Position numbers and translations under genes: made by a program | Notes under the pieces: model-generated | The model's database searches: none | What the model was told of the DNA's origin: nothing | The model's input: only the letters and a program-made list of their open reading frames with translations | Shown here: positions 42,211 to 50,760 of the stretch, in pieces | Layout: every line of letters starts with the position of its first letter | Numbering within the stretch: position 1 is the stretch's first letter | Assembly (NCBI RefSeq): GCF_012931845.1 | Contig: NZ_CP051884.1 | Location: 2,232,001 to 2,296,000 of the forward strand | Length of the DNA: 64,000 nt | From: Cellulomonas taurus | GTDB lineage: Bacteria > Actinomycetota > Actinomycetes > Actinomycetales > Cellulomonadaceae | Reading direction: 5' to 3'

Positions 42211-43506
42211 CTAGAGTCCGACGGCGGTGAGTGCCTCGTCGTAGACCGCGAGCGCCGTAGCCACCTGGTCGGCGGTGACGATGCACGGCGGCACCACGTG
42301 GATCCGGTTGTCCTGGACGAAGGGCAGCAGCCCCCGGTCGAGCAGGGCCGACTTCAGCGCTGCCATCGTCGGGGCGGGCACCGGTTCCCGGGTGACCGGG
42401 TCGGTGACGAGCTCCACCGCCCAGAACACCCCGGCGCCCCGGACCTCGCCGATGCCGCGGTGGCGGTCGGCGAGCGCTGCCAGCCCGGGGCCGATCAGCT
42501 CCGCGCCGACCTGCGCCGCGTGCGCCACGATGCCCTCGGTCTCCATCGCCTGGATGGTGGCGACGACGGCCGCCATCGCGAGCGGGTGCCCGGAGTAGGT
42601 CAGCCCGCCGGGGAACACCCGGTCGTCGAAGGCGGCCGCGATCGGGGCGGAGATGATGACGCCACCGGCCGGGACGTAGCCGGAGTTGACCCCCTTGGCG
42701 AAGGTGATCAGGTCCGGCACCACGTCATGCTGGTCGAAGGCGAACCAGCTGCCGGTGCGACCGAAGCCCGCCATCACCTCGTCCAGGATCAGCAGGATGC
42801 CGTAGCGGTCGGCGATGGCACGGACCCCGGCGAGGTAGCCCGGCGGCGGGACCAGCACTCCCCCGGTGCCGACCACGGTCTCGATCAGGATCGCGGCGAT
42901 CGACCCGGCGCCCTCGGCCTGCACCACCCGTTCCAGGTGATGCAGGGCGCGCTCGCACTCCTGCTCCGGGGTGGTCGCCCAGAACTCGGAGCGGTACAGG
43001 TACGGGCCGAAGCAGTGCACGTGGCCGCGCGCGAACTCGTTGGGCACCCGGCGCCAGTCGCCGGTGGCGACCACCGCCGCCCCGGTGTTGCCGTGGTACG
43101 ACCGGTAGAACGAGAGCACCTTGTCCCGCCCGGTCACCTGGCGCGCCATCCGGATCGCGTTCTCGTTCGCGTCGGCCCCGCCGTTGGTGAAGAACACCTT
43201 GCTGAAGCCCGCCGGCGCGTGGCGCAGGATCGCCTCGGCGGCCCGGCCCCGGGGCAGGACGGCGTGCTGCGGGGCGATGGTGGTCAGCGTCGACGCCTGG
43301 TCCTGGATCGCGGCGACCACCGCCGGGTGCTGGTGACCGATGTTGGTGTTCACCAGCTGACTGGAGAAGTCCAGCAGCCGTCGGCCGTCCTCCAGGGTGA
43401 CCTCGCAGCCGGCGGCCGAGGTGACCACCAGCGGGTCGAGCGCCGCCTGGGCCGACCAGGAGTGGAAGACGTGCGCCCGGTCCAGGTCGTGTGCAACGGA
43501 TGTCAT
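42211..43506 (-). CDS. Class III aminotransferase (candidate beta-alanine:pyruvate transaminase)
   Basis: PLP-dependent omega-transaminase. 431 residues. VFFTNGGADANENAIRMAR, SFYRSYHGNTGAAVV, LILDEVMAGFGRTG (PLP-binding Asp) and the Schiff-base Lys in LITFAKGVNSGYVPAGG. Family members convert beta-alanine to malonate semialdehyde, the last step of reductive pyrimidine breakdown. The hydantoinase and ureidopropionase-like genes upstream on the same strand support that role (inference). A hairpin separates it from the ABC transporter genes. Confidence 0.88.
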   Translation of the reverse strand: MTSVAHDLDRAHVFHSWSAQAALDPLVVTSAAGCEVTLEDGRRLLDFSSQLVNTNIGHQHPAVVAAIQDQASTLTTIAPQHAVLPRGRAAEAILRHAPAGFSKVFFTNGGADANENAIRMARQVTGRDKVLSFYRSYHGNTGAAVVATGDWRRVPNEFARGHVHCFGPYLYRSEFWATTPEQECERALHHLERVVQAEGAGSIAAILIETVVGTGGVLVPPPGYLAGVRAIADRYGILLILDEVMAGFGRTGSWFAFDQHDVVPDLITFAKGVNSGYVPAGGVIISAPIAAAFDDRVFPGGLTYSGHPLAMAAVVATIQAMETEGIVAHAAQVGAELIGPGLAALADRHRGIGEVRGAGVFWAVELVTDPVTREPVPAPTMAALKSALLDRGLLPFVQDNRIHVVPPCIVTADQVATALAVYDEALTAVGL

Positions 43507-43530
43507 GCGGGGTCCCTCGGGTGGTGACGG

Positions 43531-43564
43531 ACCGGGTGCGGAGCCCTGGGGCACCGCACCCGGT
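43531..43564 (-). terminator. Hairpin between the binding-protein gene and the aminotransferase
   Basis: 11-nt perfect arms (43531-43541, 43554-43564) with a 12-nt loop, 10 nt after the binding-protein stop. It could partly terminate the transporter transcript before the aminotransferase, or stabilise the upstream mRNA. Confidence 0.5.
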
Positions 43565-43574
43565 GGGTGGTCGG

Positions 43575-44726
43575 TCAGTTGCCGCCGGGCTGCAGCTCGA
43601 CGTCGATCGGGGTGAAGTCCTCGCCCGTGACGTCGACTCCCTCCGCCGTCAGCTCGTCGAGCGCCTGCTGGACGTACTCGTTGCTGTACGCGGTCTCCGG
43701 CGGAGCGGAGCTGATGATCGTCGCGCCGGTCTCGTTGGAGGTCTCCTGCGCCATCGCCACCGTCGCGTCCCAGGCGTCCTGGTCGATCAGGCCGATCCCG
43801 CCGCTGGTGCTGGGCCAGATCAGCTTGTTCACCTCGTTGGCCATCCACAGCTGGTGGCTGGTGCCGAGGGTGGACCCGGCGGCGGTGACGATGTCGGCCG
43901 CCTCTTGCGGGTTGTCCCGCGCGTAGATCCAGCCCTGCAAGCTGGCCTTGATGAAGGCGACGGTCGTCTCGGCGTAGTCCGGGTCGTCGGCCAGGCGACC
44001 GGCGTCGGCCCAGATCGCGTCCTGGAGCATCGCGGTGCCCTCGTCGTTCCAGTCGATCACCGAGAAGTCGTCCGGCTGGTACAGCTCACCGGTCTCCGGG
44101 TCCTCGGTCTCCAGGAGCTGGGCGTACTCGTTGTAGGTCATCGCCTGCGCCGCGTCGATGTCGCCGGCCAGGAAGGCGTTCATGTCGAATGCCTGCTGCA
44201 CGATCTGGAAGTCGGTGACGTCGGCCTTGTTCAGCCCGGCGAACAGCTCCCACTCGTTGCCGTAGCCCCAGGAGCCGATGGTCTTGCCCTCCAGGTCGGC
44301 CACCGAGTCGATGCCGGAGTCGGCGAAGGCGACCTGCAACGTCGCCGACCGCTCGAAGATCTGGGCCACATTGGTCAGCTCGGCGCCCTGCTCGATGGAC
44401 CCGAGCACCTTCGGCACCCAGGCCACCGCGTAGTCGACCTCACCGTTCGCCAGGGCGTCCTGCGGCACGATGTCGCCGCCGGAGGGCAGGATCTCCACGT
44501 CCAGTCCGGCGTCGGCGTAGTAGCCCTGGTCCAGGGCGGCGTAGTACCCGGAGAACTGGGCCTGGGTCAGCCACTGCAGCTGCAGCTTCACCGGGGTGAG
44601 GTCACCCGCTGTGCTGCTGGAGCCTTCGGAGCCCGCTGAGCTGTCGGAGTCGCCTCCGGAACATCCGGCCAGGGCCAGGGCCGCGACCAGTCCCGCGGCG
44701 GTCGCCGTCACTCTCGATCTGCGCAT
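43575..44726 (-). CDS. ABC transporter substrate-binding lipoprotein, NMT1/ThiY family
   Basis: Extracytoplasmic binding protein of the group that takes up pyrimidine-like or thiamine-precursor compounds. 383 residues. Lipoprotein signal peptide with lipobox LALAGCSGG near residue 22, then a Ser/Gly-rich linker. The NMT1 domain has LQLQWLTQAQFSGYYAALDQ, GYYADAGLDVEI and DYAVAWVPKVLGSIEQGAEL. Together with two permeases and an ATPase in the same operon it forms an importer; pyrimidines or dihydropyrimidines are the likely cargo from context. Confidence 0.88.
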   Translation of the reverse strand: MRRSRVTATAAGLVAALALAGCSGGDSDSSAGSEGSSSTAGDLTPVKLQLQWLTQAQFSGYYAALDQGYYADAGLDVEILPSGGDIVPQDALANGEVDYAVAWVPKVLGSIEQGAELTNVAQIFERSATLQVAFADSGIDSVADLEGKTIGSWGYGNEWELFAGLNKADVTDFQIVQQAFDMNAFLAGDIDAAQAMTYNEYAQLLETEDPETGELYQPDDFSVIDWNDEGTAMLQDAIWADAGRLADDPDYAETTVAFIKASLQGWIYARDNPQEAADIVTAAGSTLGTSHQLWMANEVNKLIWPSTSGGIGLIDQDAWDATVAMAQETSNETGATIISSAPPETAYSNEYVQQALDELTAEGVDVTGEDFTPIDVELQPGGN

Positions 44727-44776
44727 GACCTCTCCTCGCTGTCAGGGAATTGCAGGGGGAACGGGGGGTGGTGCTG

Positions 44777-45592
44777 TCATCGGGTGGGCTGACGGGGCGC
44801 GCCCCACCGCTCCAGGGCGGAGGTGGCCAGGTAGAACACCAGCCCGACCAGCACGCCGCCGAGGACGTAGGCCCAGGCGCGGGCGTAGTTCGACCCGGCC
44901 GCGGCGGTGGTGATGAACGAGCCGATCCCGGTGCGTGGCCCGCCGAAGTACTCGGCGACGATCGCGCTGATCACCGCCAGCGACGACGCCAACCGCAGTC
45001 CGGTCAGCACGAAGGGCACGGCGGTGGGGATGGTCACCTGCCGGGTGATCTGCCGGGGCGTGGCCGCGAGCGCCCGCATCAGGTCGCGGTGCACCGGCCG
45101 CACCTGGCGCAGCCCACGCAGCGTGTTCACGAACACCGGCACCGCCACCGCGACGGCCACCACGATCTGCCGCCCGGTCTCGGCCGCGGCGCCGTACATC
45201 GTGTAGAGCACCGGGGCGAGCGCCACGATCGGCACCACCGCGAGCCCGGCGACCAGCGGTGCCAGCAGCGCGTCCACGATCGGGGAGGCGGCGGCCGCCA
45301 CCGCCGCACCGATCCCGACGACCGCGCCGATCAGCAGCCCGATCAGCGCGTTGCCGCCGGTGACCCAGGCCGCCCCGGCGATGGTGTCGGCGAACTCGAC
45401 GAACTCCGCGCCGATCGCGGCCGGGCTGGGCAGCAGGTACGCCGGGATGTCCGCGACCTCGACCGCCGCCTGCCAGGCGGCGAGCAGGAGCGCGAACAGC
45501 AGCACCGGGGCGACCAGCCGGTGCCAGGTGCGCCGTCGCCGTGGTGCCGACGGGGCGAGCGCCGTGGGCCGGGTGAGCAGTGCCGCGCTCAC
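44777..45592 (-). CDS. ABC transporter permease (first of two)
   Basis: Inner-membrane permease of the SsuC/ThiX type. 271 residues, about six membrane segments. The coupling (EAA) loop is near RDLMRALAATPRQITRQVTI and further on ALRLASSLAVISAIVAEYFG. The GTG start at 45592 overlaps the ATPase stop (GTGA). It pairs with a different permease at 46392-47267, so the channel is probably a heterodimer. Confidence 0.9.
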   Translation of the reverse strand: MSAALLTRPTALAPSAPRRRRTWHRLVAPVLLFALLLAAWQAAVEVADIPAYLLPSPAAIGAEFVEFADTIAGAAWVTGGNALIGLLIGAVVGIGAAVAAAASPIVDALLAPLVAGLAVVPIVALAPVLYTMYGAAAETGRQIVVAVAVAVPVFVNTLRGLRQVRPVHRDLMRALAATPRQITRQVTIPTAVPFVLTGLRLASSLAVISAIVAEYFGGPRTGIGSFITTAAAGSNYARAWAYVLGGVLVGLVFYLATSALERWGAPRQPTR

Positions 45593-46395
45593 CGGGTCTC
45601 CACCCCGCGCGGCGTCCCGGTGACGCCACCGTGCAGTGCCTCGCGGACGGCGGTGACGGCGTCGAAGTAGGCGCGGTCCTCGCGCAGGCCGTCATCGCGG
45701 TCACCGGCACCGAGCCGCACCGGCACCACGTCGGCGATCCGGCCCGGGCGCGGGGACATCACCACCACCCGGTCGGAGAGGAACACCGCCTCCGGGATCG
45801 AGTGGGTGACGAACACCACCGCCGCCCGGGTCTCGGCACAGATCCGCACCAGCTCGGACTGCAGGCGCTCGCGGGTCATCTCGTCCAGCGCGCCGAAGGG
45901 CTCGTCCATCAGCAACAGGCTGGGCCGCTCGGCCAGTGCCCGGGCGATGGCCACCCGCTGCTGCATCCCGCCGGACAGCTGGTCCGGGAAGTGGTCGGCG
46001 AACTCGGTCAACCCCACCAGGTCGAGCATCTCGGTGGCGCGTTCTCTCCGTCCGGCCCTGCCCACGCCGTGCAAGGACAGCGGCAACTCGATGTTCGCGC
46101 GCACGGTGCGCCAGGGCAGCAGGCCCGCCTGCTGGAAGGCGATGCCGTAGTCGTGGGCCAGCCGGGCCTGTTCCGCGGAACGACCGAAGACCGACACCTG
46201 TCCGCTGGTCGGCCGGTCGAGGTCCGCGATCAGCCGCAGCAGTGTGGATTTGCCGCACCCGGACGGGCCGATCAGGGAGACGAACTCCCCCGCCGCGACG
46301 GTCAGGTCCACCCCGGACAGCGCGGTCACGGTGCCGAACTCGCGGGTGACGGCGCGGACGTCGACCGCCGCCGCCGGCAGGGACTCGGTGGTCAT
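45589..46395 (-). CDS. ABC transporter ATP-binding protein
   Basis: ATPase of the nitrate/sulfonate/taurine-type importer family. 268 residues. Walker A GPSGCGKSTLLRLIADL, Q loop FQQAGLLPW, signature QLSGGMQQRVAIARAL, Walker B LLLMDEPFGALD and H loop VTHSIPEAV. The ATG at 46395 overlaps the stop of the second permease (ATGA), and its stop overlaps the first permease, so all three are coupled. Confidence 0.93.
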   Translation of the reverse strand: MTTESLPAAAVDVRAVTREFGTVTALSGVDLTVAAGEFVSLIGPSGCGKSTLLRLIADLDRPTSGQVSVFGRSAEQARLAHDYGIAFQQAGLLPWRTVRANIELPLSLHGVGRAGRRERATEMLDLVGLTEFADHFPDQLSGGMQQRVAIARALAERPSLLLMDEPFGALDEMTRERLQSELVRICAETRAAVVFVTHSIPEAVFLSDRVVVMSPRPGRIADVVPVRLGAGDRDDGLREDRAYFDAVTAVREALHGGVTGTPRGVETR

Positions 46396-47267
46396 GCTGA
46401 CACCTCCGCGCGGCGGAACCGGCCGAGGCCGACGCCGATCAGGCCGACCGCACCCGCCGCCACCAGGCCGAGCAGCACGGCGCCGAAGATCGGCGCCCAC
46501 GGCTTGGCCGGGTCGGAGGAGGCGAAGTTGGCGAATTCCAGGATCATCCGGCCGATCCCGCCGGGCATACCGGTGGACACCTCGGCCACCACCACCCCGA
46601 GCACGGCGCTGGTCGCCGCGAGCCGCAGGGCGGGAAGCAGGTGCGGCACGCTGGCCGGCAGGCGCAGGCGCACCAGGGTCTGGGTCCAGCTCGCGGCGAA
46701 GCCCGCGAACAGTTCCTCGTGCAGCACGTCGGGTGAGCGCAGCCCGCGCAGCGCCCCCACCGCGACCGGGAAGAACGCGAGGTAGCTGGCGATCACCGCC
46801 ACCGACATCCACGGCTGCCAGACGAAGGACCCCAGGTCGAGCTTGGCGCCCCAGCCCTTCACCAGCGGTGCGAGCGCGATCAGCGGCACGGTCTGGCTCA
46901 GGACCACCAGCGGCAGCACCGCGGAGCGGGCCAGCGCGAACCGGGTCATCAGCAGCGCCAGGGCGAAGCCGACCAGCACACCGATCAGCCAGCTCACCGC
47001 CGCGATCCGCAGGCTGGTCCCCCCGGCGCGCAGCACCGCCAGCCAGAGCGGGTCGGCCTGCGCCCCGGCCAGGGGTTCGGTCAGCCGGGCGATCATCTCG
47101 GTGACGTGCGGCATGGCCAGGTCGGTGGTCCGGGGCAGCACCCGCAGCTCCCCGATGCTCCAGCCCTCGTCCGGCACCACGGCCTTGACCAGTTCCCAGA
47201 GCAGGGCGAGCAGCAGCACGGCGGCGACCCCGATCCCGATCCGGCGCAGGGCGGCGACGGCTCTCAT
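46392..47267 (-). CDS. ABC transporter permease (second)
   Basis: Membrane permease, 291 residues, with an N-terminal anchor and about six core membrane segments. Coupling loop region FAGFAASWTQTLVRLRLPAS, then LLPALRLAATSAVLGVVVAE. Its start overlaps the LLM enzyme stop (ATGA), linking transport to the catabolic genes in one transcript. It probably forms a heterodimer with the 44777-45592 permease. Confidence 0.9.
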   Translation of the reverse strand: MRAVAALRRIGIGVAAVLLLALLWELVKAVVPDEGWSIGELRVLPRTTDLAMPHVTEMIARLTEPLAGAQADPLWLAVLRAGGTSLRIAAVSWLIGVLVGFALALLMTRFALARSAVLPLVVLSQTVPLIALAPLVKGWGAKLDLGSFVWQPWMSVAVIASYLAFFPVAVGALRGLRSPDVLHEELFAGFAASWTQTLVRLRLPASVPHLLPALRLAATSAVLGVVVAEVSTGMPGGIGRMILEFANFASSDPAKPWAPIFGAVLLGLVAAGAVGLIGVGLGRFRRAEVSA

Positions 47268-48295
47268 GCCGAGGCCACCACGGTCTCGGCCATCGCCGGG
47301 ATGATCCGTTCGCCGTACATCCGCAGCGTCTCGTCCTTGTTGTCGTGCTGCAGGTACCCGGCGAACTGGGTCACCCCGAGCTCGCGCAGCGCCGTCAGCT
47401 TCGCCACGTGCTCCCGGGGCGAGCCGAGCAGGCAGAACCGCTCCACGATCTCGTCCGGGACGAACGCGGTGTGCGAGTTCCCGGCCCGACCGTGCTCGTT
47501 GTAGTCGTAGCCCTGCCGCCCGGCGATGTAGTCGGTGAGCGCCTTCGGCACGGACGACCCCTGGCCGTACTTGGCGACGATGTCGGCGACGTGGTTGCCG
47601 ACCATCCCGCCGAACCACCGGCACTGCTCGCGCATGTGCGCCCGGGCCGCCGGGGAGTCGCCATCACCGACGTACATCGGGGCGGCGACGCAGAACGTGA
47701 TCGCGTCCGGGTCCCGGCCCGCTGCCTCGGCGGCGGCGCGGACGGTGCCGATCATCCAGGCGGCGATGTCCGGGTCGGCGCACTGCAGGATGAACCCGTC
47801 GCCGACCTCGCCGGTCAGCTTGAGCGCCAGCGGGCCGTAGGCGGCGACCCACACCTCCAGCTCCGACCCCCGCGACCACGGGAACCGGACGGTACGGCCG
47901 TTGTGCTCGACGGCGCGGGAGTTGGCCAGCTCCCGGATGACGTGGATCGCCTCGCGCAGGGTCGCCAGGTTGGACGGTCGCCCGGCCAGGGTGCGGACCG
48001 CGGAGTCGCCGCGGCCGATCCCGCACACCGTCCGGTTGCCGAACATCTCGTTCAAGGTGGCGAAGGACGAGGCGAGCACCGTCCAGTCCCGGGTGGCCGG
48101 GTTGGTCACCATCGGGCCGACCTTCACCTTCCTGGTCGCCGCCAGGATCTGGGAGAACACCACGAACGGCTCCTGCCAGAGCAGGTGCGAGTCGAAGGTC
48201 CACACGTAGTCGAAGCCGTGGGTCTCGGCCGCGCGGGCCAGCTCCACCACCCGGGATGCGGGCGGGTCGTTCTGCATGACGACGCCGAATTCCAT
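47264..48295 (-). CDS. LLM-class F420-dependent oxidoreductase (TIGR03842-like)
   Basis: Luciferase-like TIM-barrel enzyme of the group assigned to F420 and found beside hydantoinase genes. 343 residues. MEFGVVMQNDPPASRVVELA, FDYVWTFDSHLLWQEPFVVF, VGPMVTNPATRDWTVLASSF and VCGIGRGDSAVRTLAGRPSN. Between the transporter and dihydropyrimidinase genes, coupled to the former by ATGA. Proposed role here: reduction of uracil/thymine (or oxidation of a related intermediate) with F420H2. Family membership is well supported; the reaction is inference. Confidence 0.85.
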   Translation of the reverse strand: MEFGVVMQNDPPASRVVELARAAETHGFDYVWTFDSHLLWQEPFVVFSQILAATRKVKVGPMVTNPATRDWTVLASSFATLNEMFGNRTVCGIGRGDSAVRTLAGRPSNLATLREAIHVIRELANSRAVEHNGRTVRFPWSRGSELEVWVAAYGPLALKLTGEVGDGFILQCADPDIAAWMIGTVRAAAEAAGRDPDAITFCVAAPMYVGDGDSPAARAHMREQCRWFGGMVGNHVADIVAKYGQGSSVPKALTDYIAGRQGYDYNEHGRAGNSHTAFVPDEIVERFCLLGSPREHVAKLTALRELGVTQFAGYLQHDNKDETLRMYGERIIPAMAETVVASA

Positions 48296-48307
48296 CGTTC
48301 GCCCCTC

Positions 48308-49726
48308 TCAGATCAGGTACTGCGACAGCGCCCGGGGCACGTAGCGGCCATGACCGGCCCGACCGTGGAAGGCACCGCCGTCGACGACCACCTGCCCACG
48401 GGACAGCACCGTGTCGACGTGCCCGTCGATCTCGAAGCCCTCCCAGGCCGAGTAGTCCATCGCCATGTGGTGGGTCTTCCCGAGGCCGATCGAGGTGTGC
48501 CCGTTCGGGTCGTAGATCACGACGTCGGCGTCAGCGCCGGGCGCCAGTACGCCCTTCTTGCCGTACATGCCGAACATCCGCGCCGGGGTGGTGCAGCAGA
48601 TCTCCACCCAGCGCTCCAGGGTGATCTCCCCGGTCACCACGCCCTGGTACAGCAGGTCCATCCGGTGCTCGACCGAGCCGATGCCGTTCGGGATCTTCGA
48701 GAAGTCCCCGATCCCCATGTCCTTCTGGTCCTTCATGCAGAACGGGCAGTGATCGGTGGAGACCAGTTGCAGGTCGTTGGTGCGCAGGCTGTTCCACATC
48801 TGGTGCTGGTGGCCCTCGTGCTTCGAGCGCAGCGGGGTGGAACACACCCACTTCGCCCCCTCGAAGCCCGGCGCGCCCAGGTGCTCCTCCAACGACAGGT
48901 ACAGGTACTGCGGGCAGGTCTCGCCGAAGACGTTCTGCCCCCGGTCCCGGGCCACCGCGATCTGCTCGGCCGCCTGCTTCGCGGAGACGTGCACGATGTA
49001 CAGCGGCGCCCCGGTCAGGTCCGCGAGCATGATCGCCCGGTGGGTGGCCTCCGCCTCCGCCTGCCAGGGCCGCGACACCCCGTGGTAGTACGGCGCGGTC
49101 TCGCCCCGGGCCAGGTGCTGCTGCACCAGGGTGTCGATCACCGAGCCGTTCTCCGCGTGCATCATGATCATCGCGCCGTTGTCCGACGCCTTCTGCATCG
49201 CCCGCAGGATCTGCCCGTCGTCGGACAGGAAGACCCCCTTGTAGGCCATGAACAGCTTGAAGCTGGTGACGCCCTCGGCGATCAGCTCGTCCATCGCGTG
49301 CAGCGACGAGTCCTGCACGTCGGACAGGATCTGGTGGAAGGCGTAGTCGATCGCGCAGTTCCCGGCGGCCTTGTCCTGCCACAGCGCGAACTGGGTCAGC
49401 GGGTTCTCGTCCGGGTACTGCACCACGAAGTCGACGATGGTCGTCGTCCCGCCCCAGGCCGCCGCGGTGGTCCCGGACTCGAAGGTGTCCGAGGCGAAGG
49501 TGCCGCCGAAGGGCATCTCCATGTGGGTGTGCGCGTCGATGCCGCCCGGGATCACGTACTTGCCGGTCGCGTCGATCACCCGATCCACGCTGTGCACCAG
49601 ATCCGAGCCGAGCAGCGTCGACCCCGGTGCCAGCAGCGCCACGATGGTCTCGCCGTCGATCAGCACGTCGGCAGCGCCACGGCCGGTCGCATTGACCACG
49701 GTGCCGCCGGTGATCAGCGTCGTCAT
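48308..49726 (-). CDS. hydA: Dihydropyrimidinase / D-hydantoinase
   Basis: Zinc amidohydrolase opening dihydrouracil or hydantoin rings. 472 residues, the normal length. Metal ligands: GGIDAHTHMEMPFGG (HxH), the carbamylated Lys region VTSFKLFMAYKGVFLSDDG, IMMHAENGSVID, LYIVHVSAKQA and LVSTDHCPFCMKDQ. The second step of the reductive pyrimidine pathway. It lies between the LLM gene (12 bp) and the nitrilase gene (14 bp) in one operon. Hydantoin use cannot be excluded. Confidence 0.93.
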   Translation of the reverse strand: MTTLITGGTVVNATGRGAADVLIDGETIVALLAPGSTLLGSDLVHSVDRVIDATGKYVIPGGIDAHTHMEMPFGGTFASDTFESGTTAAAWGGTTTIVDFVVQYPDENPLTQFALWQDKAAGNCAIDYAFHQILSDVQDSSLHAMDELIAEGVTSFKLFMAYKGVFLSDDGQILRAMQKASDNGAMIMMHAENGSVIDTLVQQHLARGETAPYYHGVSRPWQAEAEATHRAIMLADLTGAPLYIVHVSAKQAAEQIAVARDRGQNVFGETCPQYLYLSLEEHLGAPGFEGAKWVCSTPLRSKHEGHQHQMWNSLRTNDLQLVSTDHCPFCMKDQKDMGIGDFSKIPNGIGSVEHRMDLLYQGVVTGEITLERWVEICCTTPARMFGMYGKKGVLAPGADADVVIYDPNGHTSIGLGKTHHMAMDYSAWEGFEIDGHVDTVLSRGQVVVDGGAFHGRAGHGRYVPRALSQYLI

Positions 49727-49740
49727 CGCCCCGCCCCCGC

Positions 49741-50586
49741 TCACGGCGCCACGATGGGGCCGTAGGCGTCCGGGCGGCGGTCCCGGAAGAACTGCCACCG
49801 TTCGCGCACCGTGCGCATCTGCTCCAGGTCCAGATCCCGGATCAACAGCTGGTTGTCGGTGCGCGAGCCGACCTCGCCGATGTACTCCCCGTCCGGTCCC
49901 ACCGCGTAGGACGAGCCGTAGAAGTCCACCGCTTGGTCGCCGTACTCGTTGTCCTCCAGCCCGACCCGGTTGTTGGCGATCACGAAGTACCCGTTGGCGA
50001 CCGCCGCGGCCGGCTGCTCGACCTCCCACAACCGGTTGGAGATGCCCGGGGCGGTGGCGTTCGGGTTGAACACGATCTCCGCCCCGTTCAGCGCCAGCAC
50101 CCGCCAGCCCTCCGGGAAATGCCGGTCGTAGCAGATGTTGACGCCGATCTTCCCCACCGCCGTCTCGAACACCGGGTACCCGAGATTGCCGGGACGGAAG
50201 TAGAACTTCTCCCAGAACTTGGGCAGGTGCGGGATGTGGTGCTTGCGGTAGGAGCCGAGCAGGGTGCCGTCGGCGTCGATCACCACCGCCGTGTTGTAGA
50301 GCACCCCGGGCTGGTCCTCCTCGTAGATCGGCAGCACGATCACGATGCCCAGCTCCTTGGCCAGCGCACTGAACCGGTCGGTGGTCGGGCCCGGGATCGT
50401 CTCGGCGTAGTCGTAGTAGCCGGTGTCCTGCGTGATGCCGAAGTACGGGCCGTAGAACAGTTCCTGGAAGCCGATGATCTGCGCCCCGGCGTCGGCCGCC
50501 TCACGGGTCCAGTCCTCGTGCAACCGGATCATGGACTCCTTGTCACCGGTCCAGGTGGCCTGGGTGAACGCGACCCGCACTGTCAT
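49741..50586 (-). CDS. Nitrilase-superfamily hydrolase, probable beta-ureidopropionase
   Basis: Carbon-nitrogen hydrolase with the Glu-Lys-Cys triad. 281 residues. Glu in IIGFQELFYGPYFG, Lys in GSYRKHHIPHLPKFWEKFYF and Cys in IGVNICYDRHFPEGWRVLAL. The motif set matches N-carbamoyl-beta-alanine amidohydrolases, the third pathway step. ATG 50586 has AGAGG 7 nt upstream. First gene of the reverse-strand cluster and divergent from the MocR regulator. Confidence 0.9.
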   Translation of the reverse strand: MTVRVAFTQATWTGDKESMIRLHEDWTREAADAGAQIIGFQELFYGPYFGITQDTGYYDYAETIPGPTTDRFSALAKELGIVIVLPIYEEDQPGVLYNTAVVIDADGTLLGSYRKHHIPHLPKFWEKFYFRPGNLGYPVFETAVGKIGVNICYDRHFPEGWRVLALNGAEIVFNPNATAPGISNRLWEVEQPAAAVANGYFVIANNRVGLEDNEYGDQAVDFYGSSYAVGPDGEYIGEVGSRTDNQLLIRDLDLEQMRTVRERWQFFRDRRPDAYGPIVAP

Positions 50587-50660
50587 GTCAGCACCTCTCG
50601 TCATCGTCCGCCGCCCGGGGTGGCGGTGGTGGTGAGGAATGTGACTCTGGGGCTTGGACA

Positions 50661-50753
50661 TTTCGGCGGCGTATCGCCCCGTTTCGGCGCCGAGAACGTT
50701 CGTGACGTGCGGGTAAACCTTTCGACCGACCCGGTTCCACCGGTGTTTCGGGC
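50661..50753. promoter_or_regulatory. Direct repeats in the nitrilase/mocR intergenic region (candidate MocR sites)
   Basis: TTTCGGCG occurs at 50661-50668 and 50682-50689 (21 bp apart, two helical turns). Related TTTCG-containing sites are at 50720 and 50746. Spaced direct repeats are the known binding mode of MocR/GabR regulators. Sequence-based only. Confidence 0.45.
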
Positions 50754-50760
50754 CCGCACG

